DNA of 46,662 nt from Acanthaster planci (Eukaryota > Echinodermata > Asteroidea > Valvatida > Acanthasteridae): the NCBI RefSeq assembly GCF_001949145.1, contig NW_019091378.1, forward strand, positions 321,846 through 368,507. The letters run 5' to 3'. Positions within the stretch are counted from its first letter, which is position 1, and the number at the start of each line of letters is the position of its first letter. Under the pieces are notes generated by a model. The model was not told the DNA's origin. It saw only the letters and a program-made list of their open reading frames with translations, and made no database searches. The translations under genes were made by a program, and so were the position numbers. This document shows, piece after piece, positions 10,481 to 22,825 of the stretch.

Positions 10481-13400
10481 AGTCTTGATAAAAATACAGT
10501 CTACATTTTATTAGTGTGACACAGAGCATGTATGGTACATCTACATAATTTCGGACCTAATGACACATTGTCAAATGATTTTGATCACCATGATAATATG
10601 GATGGACATTCTCTTAAAACGGAAATAGAGTATTATGTAAAAGCCCTTTCAGAACTATTACACCCTTTGTCCTTTCCAGTGACAGGGTTGCATCATTCTT
10701 TTGCTAAGCAGTCAGAGCGCTTGTTCCTTCTTTCTCGTCTCTGGCAGGTTTGTTTCTCAGACTCAGACAATGGAGGATGACTCCATCACTTCACCCTTCC
10801 CTGATAAGTTGAAATACTCTCTCCCTTCCCATGCAAATGAAATGCAATGAAAAGTGGTCCAAACAGCTGCCTTTTTTTAGGAGTCTGAGGAAGAGGGGTA
10901 GCCTGCTTCAGAACTACTTTGTTGTGTAAAAACATGCAATGCACCAAAATAACAAGAATGAGTAAACACAGTATTCTACATGCATGAACATGTAATTTTG
11001 GCTATAAAATCCATTTGCAAACACAGTTCCAACAACCTGGTTGCTGGGCATTAAAACCGGCATTAAGTTTCTTGTTCAAACTTTGGTAAATGCCTTAACG
11101 CAGGATCGGCCTTTATAATCAATTATGTTTGAGGAACAGCCGCCCTTGCCTGGTAAAATTCCAGGTCATTTGTAAAAAGGACATAGAAACTTAAATAGAT
11201 ACCCAATGCAGATGGTCACTATGCATAAGACCACACATGTACATGTGAAAGATAAAACTTTTGTTGCACGCTTAACAGTGATTCATTTTGACATTCAAGC
11301 TCATAGAATTTGAGATGGTAAAAGTGACTAGTTATAAAGTTTAATGGAAACAACATCCATATTGAGGAACATGACATCCCTTCAGCATGTACATTTCATG
11401 GCATCCTTCCCAGCCTGTATTTTGGTCATGTGGAAACAATCGAATGTGCACTCTTGAACAAAGATGTGAGAAAAAAATTCGGTACACAGATTTCTTGGGT
11501 GCAGTGGAACATTCTGATCTGTGACCTTTCATTATTCCCGGAGAAAGGACTCCCTGAAGCAAGAACCTCCTGAATTGCACAATGTTTAATCAGGATGCTT
11601 GTGAACAAGTGCAGTTGTGGCAGTGAGTTTGAGTGTTTATTTTAATGTCTGGAATGCACCTATGAAGGCCCACGCACTTTTAAAGATAACCTTGAAAGGA
11701 ACAACACTCAGGAGGCAGGTCATAAAAGACTTGGGGATGCCTGCTACAGACACTTACTACAGAAACTTAAGAAACCTAACGATAAAGACTGTAAATGCTG
11801 TGCAGGTTACTCACCACACTGGCAATGACATTCAAATAATTATGAATCGTGAAAATACTTTCTTTGATTGTAGGACTCACTTCACCTCTTGATAAACTTT
11901 CATGGCAAGTACAACATTTTGTTCTTGCAAAATTCTTTGAAGTTCAATTGTAATATGCCTGTCCTCAAGTTTATTTTGTAAATTCAATTTTGACCGTTTC
12001 CCAAGCATGCTCCAACATCTGATCCTATCAAAACAAGAGGTGGATCCAAGCCCAAGTGTTGACAGTACACGTTTTTCAAATCGTCAGTGGACAGACCAAA
12101 AACTGCACAAAGGAACGACAAGTGCAAACGGTTGGTGGTTGCAACCAAAATGGGAGACACTGGATCTTGATTGGACAAGGGTCGGTGGCCATCTTGGTTG
12201 TCAAGAAGGACACAACTGGTGACCTGAATGGGGGAGACAAAACATCAATCAGTGCTAGGTGCCAGAGAGAGCCAACTTGACCTACAAATAGGAGAAGTGA
12301 GGCCTTGTGCAAGGGAAAGGCAGCTGAAGAATGGGGCACATGCAGCTGATGATGATGAGGTATATTTATGTAGATCAATCAGGAGGGCTTGTGAGGAGCA
12401 ATACATCATCATTTCTTGACTTCCAAGAACAGAAACCTGGAACTGCAAGCTTCATGTAGGTTTACACTGAGCCCCCTTTGCCGTCACCAAAACAGTTGGA
12501 AAGCATGCTTTGAGAAAGTTTAAATAACGCTATTAATAAGCACCGACAACAACAAAAAAAGACTTGTTGGGTGGTCCTGAAAAGTAGCCCTTTTGGTAAA
12601 GGAATGTTAATGAAATCAATCTTGAAAAAAAAAATTATACAACTTCCACCAAGGCAATTTCAATTTCAGTTTCACATTTGTGAAACTCAGCAAATCAAGC
12701 AACAGAATGCAGATGTAAGACCTTAACACATCAAATCCTTGTGTCTGGACAATAGCAACAAAATTAACATCTCCCAAATCATATGTACATCTTTTGAAGC
12801 AAGAAAAAAAGTTTAATCTGGGAAGATACTGCCCTCCCAAATGTAGACCAAGGTGGTTATTTTTTCCCTACATGTGTGAATACTGCTCACTGGCATGCTT
12901 GGAGGTCTTTAACAAGCTGAGTTGTTATCAGAGATAAAAGCTGTTTGTTTCAGGTTTGTGACCCAAGGAGCTATTTGGCTTGTCAAGGTACCTGATACCA
13001 AGTCTTCTGGTTGTCATGCTGACCCACTTTCTGCAAGAAGGGTCAATTTCTCTCAGCCATAACCTCTGTTTGGAATGGGTTTTGCATAAGCTCCGTCTCC
13101 TGTCTCTACAGTGCTCATTCACCACCAACCAAACTTTGTGGTGCTTTTAACCATAGGGTAAGGTGCCGTGTGCTTTGTTCAGTGACTGGGTTTTCTTTAG
13201 TTCACAAGGGGGCAAAAAGCTGACCGGGGATTTTGTGTAAGGGGAAGACGAGTCACCTTGCAAGATCATACTGAAATATCACGACTGAAGAAGATGCTGT
13301 GACTTGAAAAACACTAACATTTGTTATTTTGAATTGCAATGTGACATAAGTGGAGGTTGTTGTTCCATTGATATGAATGTATTGCTTTAAGATTAGTTTC

Positions 13401-14777
13401 AGAATGTGTATTTCATACATTTTTGTACCATCAGAAATGTTACTGCAAAGTAGTAATTATTTTGATGAGTGTTTCCACCACGCTGAGCAGTACATAGCCT
13501 CGCCTCCATTGTACCAGAATTATGCAAGTGGTGGCTTTGAAAAACTTCCTAGCACACGAACGTTACCAATGCCACATTTGATGTGGTATATGCTGTATAG
13601 ATGCAAAAGATAACTAATCGTTGGCAAGGTGATCATTTTTGTGGGGGATGAGTGTTCCTTAAAAGTTTTCTTTTCATCTGAAAGCATATAAGGCAACGCT
13701 TGTGCACACTTTTATATGAGATAAAATTCAGCAATTGTCTAACTTAAAAAATTGTCTGAATAACTCCTATGCATGATGGCTCAGTTAAGATGCAGGGGGA
13801 GTTTGATTATTTAGTAATCATGCTTTGCTTTACAAAGATATTCAGAAAAATCTGAATGTAGTTATTCTGTCAATGAAAGGCTATATGAGTTGATTTCATA
13901 ATGAGAACTGAATTATTAGCACTAATCCCCGAGGGTGTATGTAAAATCATACTTAAGAGCTAAATCAAGATGTACCGTAGGAATCAATGGTTTTAAAGGT
14001 TTGTGTCTGTAAAATCAATCATAACTGCAATTGCGTGACTACTGACACATGGGAGAGAGGGGACTTGAAATACATGGAGTTGAAAATGGGTCATGCAAGA
14101 ATAATCAAGTACAGATTATGATCAATACAGACATGATTAAAGTTGGCTTTCATTGACAAAATCTTCCAAATCAAGTTGAGCGTGATGCTATTCAGATGGA
14201 TGGATAATAATAATAACACAGACCCGCACAGTGCAAACATATGTGGACAGGGTTGCCAAGGCCTGGTGAAGAACCAAGCCCAACATTTTCCATCATCTCT
14301 TTTCTTTTTTATGCCCATTTCTAAACATATCAATATTTGATCCTGGGGTCTACGTTTATCTTTGCAAACTATGCTGACTATAGCCCTGAAACTGTAAACG
14401 GGTACCTGTCATTGTTGGGAAGATAATGGAATAAAATAGATAGCAAAGGGCAGTGAGTTCACGCCGTCTTATCACAAATGATGGAATATGCTATAATGAT
14501 TGATGTCCTGTAACTATGAGAGGGCACAGCAATTAAGTACAAAATTCATTTAGAAAGCTTTCTGCAGCTAGTATCTATTTGCACTATTCATCACTGGTGA
14601 ATAATTTTTGATAATAAGTCCCACTGCATATCAGCTAATTCTTACTTAATATCTAATGTAATCCATCCTATTATTCCTAACAGACAAGCATGGAGTTTGA
14701 GTGCAATACTGTTTGTTTTGAATTACGTGTTTGTAAGTATCAATGATTGTGTGGCTGAGCATACATGTGGGGGTAGA
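10481..14777. other. Intergenic DNA, no gene recognised
   Basis: Open frames of 60-100 codons occur on both strands (for example 11617-11892 + and 12076-12378 -), but none has a recognisable domain or splice-supported extension. Notable pieces are an octamer/GATA cluster at 10803-10838 and a pair of YY1-like words facing each other, CCAAAATGG near 12145 and GGCCATCTTGG near 12187. Confidence 0.5.
10803..10838. promoter_or_regulatory. GATA plus octamer motif cluster
   Basis: GATAAG at 10803-10808 is followed by a perfect POU octamer ATGCAAAT at 10831-10838, within mixed-composition DNA (10650-10860) about 0.8 kb after the gene's last poly(A) signal. It is a possible enhancer, on motif evidence only. 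Confidence 0.3.
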
Positions 14778-14907
14778 AATCACTTCACCTACATGTAATT
14801 ACATTGGAATTACAAATCACTTCGCCTAATTACGTGGGAATTACAAATCACTTGGCCTATTTACATGGAAATTAAAAATCACTTTGCTTAATCACATTGG
14901 AGTATAA
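14778..14907. repeat. Minisatellite, four units of about 31 bp
   Basis: Units start at 14778, 14815, 14846 and 14877, each beginning AATCACTT and carrying a TTACNTGGNAATTA core. The first unit is 37 bp because of an extra ACATGT-containing insert; the others are 31 bp. Units are diverged, so the array is old. Confidence 0.75.
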
Positions 14908-15015
14908 CTCGAAAGTAATGTGACTTAATTCACATTGTCTTTCATTTTCTTGAACCTGAATGTAATGAATATGTTTTTCTTGGTGAATGCAGGTTAAGAT
15001 ACTTGGTAACTTGTG

Positions 15016-15217
15016 GACTTTACAGGAATTCTTTATGCTCAGACGGGAAGACTGCTGTGCTTTAATAATCTCATCATCTACATTGCAAATGGGAGGTTTA
15101 CACATCTAGCAATACTTTTTGTATGAATCATATCCGTTGAATATCTATCTTTTTTATGATGAGATTATTAAAGCACAGCAGTCTTCCCATCTGAGCATAA
15201 AGAATTCCTGTGAAGTC
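15016..15217. repeat. Near-perfect 62-bp inverted repeat (hairpin, 78-nt loop)
   Basis: The left arm 15016-15077 and right arm 15156-15217 are reverse complements at 60 of 62 positions; the two differences are C/T changes. The arms carry GGAATTCTTTATGCTCAG and AAGACTGCTGTGC. The loop 15078-15155 is unpaired A/T-rich DNA. Such identity implies a recent origin or active conversion. It could be a foldback element, a hairpin-RNA source or a local inverted duplication; no coding potential is seen. Confidence 0.9.
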
Positions 15218-15934
15218 AATAGCCTTTTTACCATACACTGAATGTAGTTAGTCCCATACAAAGAGTCATACTAATTTACTTGCCAGCCATCAATTACCTT
15301 CGGTCAAAGAAAATTGGAAAACCTGGCCCTCCAATGATAACCTGACTCTGGTGTCAAAGTACACAGACAGTGTAAATGCCAGTATGGCTCAGGGATGATT
15401 GACAGCCTCTTCATAATATTGCTTCGGCATTGTTTCATGCTGTATTTAGACAACTGCAAATAGACTCCATAACTGTGTAGAACCTAAGTTTGGAGTTCAG
15501 ATAGGATTAAAGGAGCATTTTGTGTGCAGCTCATTATGCAGTAATGACACTGACAAATTTTGTTCTACAATTCATGTCTCGGGTCCTGTTTTCCTCACAA
15601 GTTACGTCCATGAGAAGTAACTGACTCATCAAGATCTTCTTAAAAATGGAAAAGCAGTACAGATTGTAACTGCTCTTTTTGTAAGGCAAAGTGTTCCTTT
15701 TGTTGGCAGTAAACCACTCCTCATCAGAAGCTCTGTGGGAGTCAACAGATCGACCCGTTTGACTGATATGTTTTCAATGTTCAAGCGTCCTTCACCATTT
15801 TCATGGCAACCCAGAGTGTTATTCACCCAATCACTGGAACAAACAATAACTTTTCTTTCTCTTTCATGAAGTTATGCTTATCTGCTGTCCAGAAGATGAA
15901 CCCAGAGCACAAGTGCCTAACTCTGGCACATCCA
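15218..15934. other. Intergenic DNA with PBX-MEIS site
   Basis: No gene is recognised. The segment 15290-15460 is of mixed composition and contains the composite site listed at 15396. Confidence 0.45.
15396..15405 (+). promoter_or_regulatory. PBX-MEIS/PREP composite site TGATTGACAG
   Basis: An exact match to the decameric PBX-PREP/MEIS consensus TGATTGACAG, in the context GGGATGATTGACAGCC. It is a strong single-site motif; enhancer function is inferred. Confidence 0.4.
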
Positions 15935-16105
15935 GCAAGCAATGAGACCGAGGGGTACCCCCCCCACATGTCCAATCGCTATACACACTCTGGACTATTG
16001 TTACCTAATTACATTCCCCCAAGATGTGTGAAATGAATTCCTAAGATTCCAGTGAAACAATGACCAACACAAAGCAAGGGGGGGTCTCTCCGCCTCATAT
16101 CTTGC
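15935..16105 (-). mobile_element. MITE, copy 1 of a 171-172-bp family
   Basis: In reverse complement this segment aligns along its whole length with 21976-22147 (shared words TTTGTGTTGGTCAT, GTAACAATAGTC, GATTGGACA, GGGGTACCCCTC). Ends are inverted repeats of GCAAGATATGGGACGG type, with inner G/C runs. It has no coding capacity. Confidence 0.75.
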
Positions 16106-17799
16106 TTCATATGATCTCTGGTGGCTGATGAACACACGGAAATGTTTTATAAGGGAGGGGTTATGTAAGGACATGGGATGTATGTGCACGAAGTAAGGTA
16201 GAGATGAAGCTACCCAAATATCTAGTGTCATGCTGTTTGATGAATGCTATGCAATGAGGGGGTTTTCAGAGAGTCTATCACACTTGATGAATTCTGGTCA
16301 GGTACCAGTATATTGCTTCTCATATGTTCCCTCGAGAAAAATCTGAATGTTTCACTCCTATATGAGATGCAGTCCATTTTGGATGAAACCATTACAATCT
16401 ACAGTTCAATACGGCAAGCAAACATCAATTTGAATGGATTTTAAGGGCTCACTGGCATCTATTATTGAATTACTACTTGAACTTCGCTTATCTGTTCCAT
16501 GCAAACATTTACACTTGGTGTGGAGGGGGGCTGACAAAGTGACTGGAAATTGTCTACTCCAATACTTGAGCATCTACTGGTGCCTAATTGGATAGGAGAT
16601 TCCTTTGAAGCAATAGTACAGCATTTGGTAACACACAATTGAATCACCAGTACTCCCAGCATCTGGTTCTCAAGTGTTTTTATGTCAGTAGAGTTTTCTG
16701 ATAATTTCTGTCAAAACTTTTTTAATAAAAACATGTCAACAACAGCAAAATATGTCCACTGTTAACATGTGAATTATCATATTTTTGAATTGGTTTAATT
16801 GGAGTAAATAACAGTACCATTTAATTACAACACGGTCAATTTAACACAGAACAATTGATGAATTTTAAAGTATTCAAATGTAAGGCATGTTTTGTAATTT
16901 TGTAAAACCACTCTACTTCATCAGGCTTTCAGCATAGAAAGAGCACATGCTTCATTTTCTTAACCTTGCAAGATATCTGAGGTGTTGAATATTGGCATTA
17001 GCAGCATTTGGCAAAACAATAGCAACATCAAGCCAACAAAATCTTGTACAGGTATACACAGGGATACGGATTTAAAACAAGTATCAATGTGTGACATGCT
17101 CCATATCCTTTCTTGTCGTGATGCTTCTTGCTACTTTGGAAATCTTTTGGTGACATACCGATACACTCGATACACTCGTATTCCACAAATTAATCTGAAG
17201 ATTTGGGAGGGAAAACATACACGTTGAAACTGAATTTTCTTGTGGAAAGTTTACAGCCTTGAGGAGTGACATTATGATGAATTGGCTCTGCTGGCAGTGC
17301 CTTTTGTTCCTATTCATGCCTTCTCCCAAGTCATCTTTCACCCAGTGTGTGTGGGGGATCCATTTGGCCTGTGTGACCTAGTGACAGCCAGCTGACAAAT
17401 GATGGAGGAGGTGTATTATTGATGCATGTAACCAGCAAGATATACTGAACAAGTCTGTTTTTGAATGGATTATTATGAAATTGTAGGGAAAAAAAACTAG
17501 TTCAAGACAAAGCCCGAGAAACTAGCTTGGCAATATTTCCTGAAGGCTTGTAGACCTGTCCATTTGCTAAAAGCAATTTCAGCTTGAGGACACTTTAGCA
17601 CAGCCTCGAAAAATCAACATCAGCCCCTTTTGCACAATTTTGGATTTCAATATTTCAACACTGATGGATTAACACAGTGCCAGGTGTCAAGTAACAGAAA
17701 AGAAGTACTTTTTTGAAAATGTTCTGAATAAAAAAAAATTGCTGTTTTATACCAAATGCTGATATTTGGCAATGAGCCCATTCGGCATTTTGAAAAGGC

Positions 17800-17890
17800 A
17801 AGGTCCTTGGAGAACAATGTGTGCAAGTCGACATGCGGCTGTGCTAATAGGGCAGACCTTATGGCAGTTGTGCATGTGTATTGCTTTTCC
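17800..17890. repeat. Dispersed repeat sharing GGCTGTGCT core (copy 1)
   Basis: This aligns with 36460-36545 in the same orientation around CAAGTC-ATG-GGCTGTGCT-AT-GG-CAGAC-TATG-GCATG-GTA. Identity is moderate and the ends are not defined. Family unknown. Confidence 0.45.
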
Positions 17891-19630
17891 TGAATGAACT
17901 CTGGCATGCTTCATTTGGTGTATGTACTGTTAAAACACCAGACAGGCTTATTCACATTTACAATGTACATGTAGATGAACACCCTCCCCTAATCATCTCA
18001 ATAAGCGATGGGAAAGAAATTGTAGTTAGGCATTACTCGAAAGCACAATTTCTAATTCTTCCTGCTCTCTGGCAGCATCTTGAAGGGATATCTATCCTTT
18101 TTTTTTAAGCAGGCTTTTTGATGCCACACAGTCACCAGGAGCAGCTGTGGGTTATGTTTTTTTTTATCATCAGTCTTCCCACAGGGGGAATAGCAAGACC
18201 AAGTCAGAATGATCACACTGGCAACCTGTTGCTCAGGGATTACCACTGAAGACAGATCAGCTTGTACAAGGAACAGAGTGGCTTGCCAGCTGAAACCCAT
18301 TGCTAGTTGGTTTGATGAATAAGGCCCAAGTGTTAGATCTTCCCAGCCACAGACCTGTCTAACATGGGATGGCCAGTTGAGGTATGGCTTGTTCTTGCCC
18401 AGAGGTTTTGGTGAAGTATTTTCAACTCTGATCGTTTTGAAGAGCGTACGAAGGACAGTCAGACTGTTAGGTATTTAGAAAAGGCTGCAATGCTGATTTC
18501 ACAATGACTGGAACCTTTATTTCAACCTTTGCTACCACTCCAAAACAAAGGACAAAGCAAAAATTCAATTAAGCTGTCAAATATTTCCTTCCCAACTTTT
18601 TTCCTTTCAAAATTTGTATTCCAAGGTTTAAGCCCATTTCATCAATGTTTCAGGTGCATATCCTTGGCTTAAAGTATTTACCTTAAATGTCACTGAAGTT
18701 TTTGACAGTAATAAGATGGACAGGAACAGCCCTCTGGCAAAAACAAACATACCAGGTTTCTGACGGGGCTGAAAAAATGATGTCAAGTTTGCCTAGTTCA
18801 AATCACAGCATGATGGCCCAGTCATGCATCCTACTGTACACTACGCCCTGGACCTGCCCGGACTATATTCTCAGGGGTGTCGGGCCTGAGATGGAAGGAG
18901 CCATATTATGTGAGACAGAGAGTGATCAATCTCATAGAAATATCTTTTTTACAGTTCTTTCCAGAAATTTAAAATATATGTTCTTCAGACAGTGTAATGT
19001 GGATGGCTCAGGTGATGGAGCACTTAAAGGTGTTCCCACAGGCTTCAAGTTCCGTTTCAGTCAATGTCTTATTTTAATCAAATGAGCAATTAAAAAATAC
19101 ACCCGAGTTTAACATACATGTAAGTCTTCAGTCGGTTTGCCAATTATACAATGTGTATATTAAGATTAGTTTAAATCCAGAAGAATTTAGGCAATGGGCT
19201 TTATTTGAGGAGATTGCAAGAAGATGGGTTATTGTAGAAAGCTATATCAGTCTCAATGCACATATATGTATACATGTAGAGCACAATAACACCTGAAGTG
19301 GAAATGTGATTTAAAAACCCTTGCAAAATGTGCCTGATTACTGACTTTGCAAAAAGGGCAAAACTGTGATACAAAATCAAAAGTTAACATCATAGATTAA
19401 TTTTTAACCTGTCACAATTTTCTGCATGAAAAAGCATGACAAGAGTACTGCCTATCATGTTTAACTCTTTGTGGTAATCAATTTTCAAAGCAATAAACTT
19501 TGCATATGAAATATCGGCTTGCTTTGTATTAATTACTTCTCTGAATGCTGTAATTTTCAGAAAAGGTATGAGAATGCTTACCGTAAGATTAATGGCTATT
19601 CATCAGAGGCTGGCTTTATTCAAGCAAAGT

Positions 19631-19677
19631 AAAAAAACAAACAAACAAACAAACAAACAAAACAAAACAAAACAAAA
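19631..19677. repeat. (ACAA)n/(AAAAC)n microsatellite
   Basis: A run of about six AAAC units followed by three AAAAC units. Confidence 0.9.
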
Positions 19678-21975
19678 TTACTTTTTAAAACTCAGAGTTA
19701 AAGTTATTTCCTATATATTGGATGTGATAGTCATGTAGCTGGAAATGGGCCCATAATTCTCTTTATGAGGGGGAGGGTTCAATCAAGAGACCAAAGCGAG
19801 TCTGAAACTAAAACTAAAAAGGGAAATAGCTAAAGTCTTTGTACATGACCAACATGTGACCCTGTCCCTGAGCTGGATATTTCCAATCTACTCCAAGTTG
19901 TTCATCCCACCAATTCCCCTCCCCTACCCTCCCAGCAGCATTCCCAGCTCCCAATTCCTCTCAATCAAACAGCTACACAAAGCTGATATGGTGCCTCGCA
20001 TAATCTATCATCCTGCCAACTAGGCTTCCCTGAAGAAAAAAAAAAAAGAAAAGAAAAACTTTCCAAGCTACCCTAGGCCTGTAGGTTTTTCCCAGCTCTT
20101 TATCATCAGGACCTGCACGCAGCCATTATACACATGATGAATGGCTCATCAACTCCCTATTCTTCTGAATGATTGAATTTAAATGGGGCAGTATTTATTT
20201 TGGAACCAGATTGCTGATCCATGCCCCAGACACATTTAGTCATAAAGTTATGATTCATTTAGCTGACTGGGTGTCATTCTGCAGTACTTGGGATCTACAC
20301 ATGGACCCTGCAGTGAAGACAAAATGATAAATCTGCATACATGTGAACTGTTAAATCAAACCTCTATTATGTTGATTTGTGTCAGTTGAGAAGAAGTTTG
20401 AATTTTCAGTTGCTCCCACCACTAGAGTTCTTGAAGACTTGTATAATCTGTCTGCCCAGACTTAACAAAACTTAGCAGCTCCCTTTTTCTAAAGGGGTTC
20501 AAGTGCTTCTGTACACCCTCCCTTCTGGAAAATCTGGAATACAGTACCCAGACTAGTTTGCCAATTAGTTTTAATTTGATGTAAAAGTAAGATGGGTCCT
20601 GTAAGTTTGAATACATGCAGCTGCCAACAAACATTTCAAAGTATCAATTCTGATCTAATTCTTACATATCATTCACAATAGTCCAATAAGGAAAAACTGT
20701 GCAGACATTTTTAGTGACCCCATTTTGTTTCTTTGTTAACCACAGGTACTGAGGAGACTGCTCATAAAAGAACATACACAAAAACTAAGTCTTTCTGGTA
20801 TTTCGGCTGCCAGTCACATTGCTTGAAGTAGCTGATCCAAAAAAAAGTGAAGCGCAATGAATTTATGACAACGGCGGCACATTAATGTTTGTACAAGAAG
20901 TCTCCCTTCAATGAGAAACCTGTCAGACTCACAGTGACACAAAGAACTGCAAATCCCCGTAATAGGCAGAAACCAATGTTCCATGAAATGTAGTTTTTAA
21001 AGAGACCTTGGGATTCATGAGGGTGAATACAATCAGGAATAAAAAATTGCTTTTGTAAAGTGTGGAACAAAGTTTATCTACCACAAATAAGTTATTGCCA
21101 TGCCATGAATAAAAGTTCAAAGCAGAACCTCCATGATTCATCTCAATAAGAAAGTACTGGCACATTTTAGTGTTACTCCAGTTTGAAGGTCGATACAACC
21201 TTGGACTGTATTCTGGGAAATAAATTTTCTGCTTATGCACTGAAAAGTGTTTGTGATTACATATGTATATGCCTTAAATACAATCGCAAACTTTATGCAA
21301 ATGTGAAAATGCCAGAACAAAATCCCTTAACAAAAATACGCCTTTCTCTTGAAAAAAAATCCACAATGATACATAGCCTAAGTAGCAAAGTGCAGAAGTA
21401 AATTTTAAAAGATACAACAAAACAAGTTGTTATCATTTTCACAAAGGGATGGATGAGGTGCCTCAAAGTTAGCCAAAATAGTAATGAAATCATTGACAAG
21501 CTATGTTCTCCAAGATCTTGGAGGGGGATACTGTAATACTGTCCAGCCACTCATTTTTTTTTTTTGGCGGGGGGTAAATGCTTTCAAGAAAACAAAACAA
21601 TCTCCTTCTCAATTACAGGAATGACACAAATCTGAGTGATGGGTTTGAGCTGTCAAACTGATTCTTAATACTCATTCCATAACTCATATCAGCAATCTTC
21701 ATCAGGCACTCTCTTGGTCACCTTTTCCATCTCTCTGGCAATGTTATAGAATATGTGATGTGTATAAATGTCTCAATAACATGAATCCAGCCTATCTTAG
21801 TACTCTTAGCAATGCGATCTGATTCTGTTAATACTCGATCCAAGTCTAATGGGTTACCTCACCTCCTTACTGTTCCCAGGACAAATGCCGCTAAACATAT
21901 GTTTGAATATTTTGGGACCCTGAGATGGAACATGTTAACTTCATCTCAGCGATAAGCCAAATCTTTACATTTGAA

Positions 21976-22147
21976 GCAAGATATGGGACGGAGAGAACCC
22001 CTCCTCGCCTTTGTGTTGGTCATAGTGTGATTGGAATCTCAGGAATCCTTTACAGACTTCTAGGGGGGATGTGTTAGGTAACAATAGTCTACAGTGTGTA
22101 CAGAGATTGGACAGGTAAGGGGGGTACCCCTCCGTCCCATATCTTGC
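21976..22147 (+). mobile_element. MITE, copy 2 of a 171-172-bp family
   Basis: Terminal inverted repeats are GCAAGATATGGGACGGAG at the left and CTCCGTCCCATATCTTGC at the right (one-base variation inside). The inner edges are G/C rich, ending GGGGGGTACCCC. The sequence matches 15935-16105 in reverse. No transposase or unambiguous target duplication is present, so the superfamily is not assignable. Confidence 0.8.
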
Positions 22148-22825
22148 CTGGTATAAATCTTTGAAGGTTTTTAAACCTGTTTTAATTAATATATATTATT
22201 ACTTACTTTAAGTTCATTATTTTATCTTATGACTTGGTCCAGTTTTACTTTAACGAACATGTTTAACATTTATATTTCTTGTCTTTTATTTTTCAAGGGA
22301 ACCATTGTCTTTTCATTTTTTAGTTTTATGCATTTTCTTGTGTTTTGTTTGATACTTCCTTGGTCGTTTAGTTTCTGGGTTCCTCTTTTAGTCTTTATTA
22401 GCATCTCAATGTAAAAATTGTAATGATTTGGATCCTTTCTGTGTTAAGTGCTTGTTCCTTGCAATCATCTCATTCAATTTTAATTTTGTAGGATATGCTA
22501 AAATAATTCCACTAGCTGCATTACGTTAATATGTAATATTCCATTGCAAATACATCTGATGTTACATTTGCTGTTTCTTTCTTTTCAACATTTTCCCTAC
22601 ATTGAATACTTTTGATAACCATATTACTTCATGTTACTCTACTATTCATGCTTATGTTTATAGTTGATAAATTTACAAGTAATAAACATATTGCAATTTT
22701 TTTTCTATTACTTTAGTTTTTGTAGTTTTTACTTTTTTTCGTATTATTACAGGGCCTCCAAAGGCAGCAGTTTCTTATCTGATGGGGCACCCTGTTAAAA
22801 TAAAACTGGAAATAAATAAATAAAT
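22148..22825 (+). mobile_element. Probable LINE 3' end with (TAAA)n tail
   Basis: A T-rich stretch typical of a retrotransposon 3'UTR leads into GGCCTCCAAAGGCAGCAG, GATGGGGCACCCTG and AAATAAAACTGG, ending in a short AAATAAATAAATAAA tail at about 22810-22825. A final stem-like block followed by an A-rich simple repeat is characteristic of non-LTR elements of the CR1/Jockey/RTE kind. No reverse transcriptase frame is seen, so it is a 5'-truncated copy. The 61-codon hydrophobic frame at 22229-22414 is an effect of T-richness. Confidence 0.6.

Larger units (their letters stand above)
16106..21975. other. Intergenic DNA, no gene recognised
   Basis: The longest frame, 18687-19085 +, is about 130 codons counted from a non-ATG start and contains no motif I know. 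Mixed-composition blocks that may be regulatory are 17270-17420 (GTGACAGCCAGCTGACAAATG-like run), 18130-18420 and 19850-20300. Repeats inside are listed separately. Confidence 0.5.

Noticed and set aside
12140-12205. Facing YY1-like words CCAAAATGG and GGCCATCTTGG considered as a transposon end pair
   Set aside because: The similarity covers only about 12 bp and no element borders are visible.
18687-19085. 132-codon open frame on the + strand
   Set aside because: It begins without an ATG, has no recognisable motif, and no splice sites extend it; a frame of this length is not exceptional in 46 kb over six frames.
22229-22414. Hydrophobic frame resembling membrane segments
   Set aside because: Explained by the T-rich 3' region of the LINE-like element.
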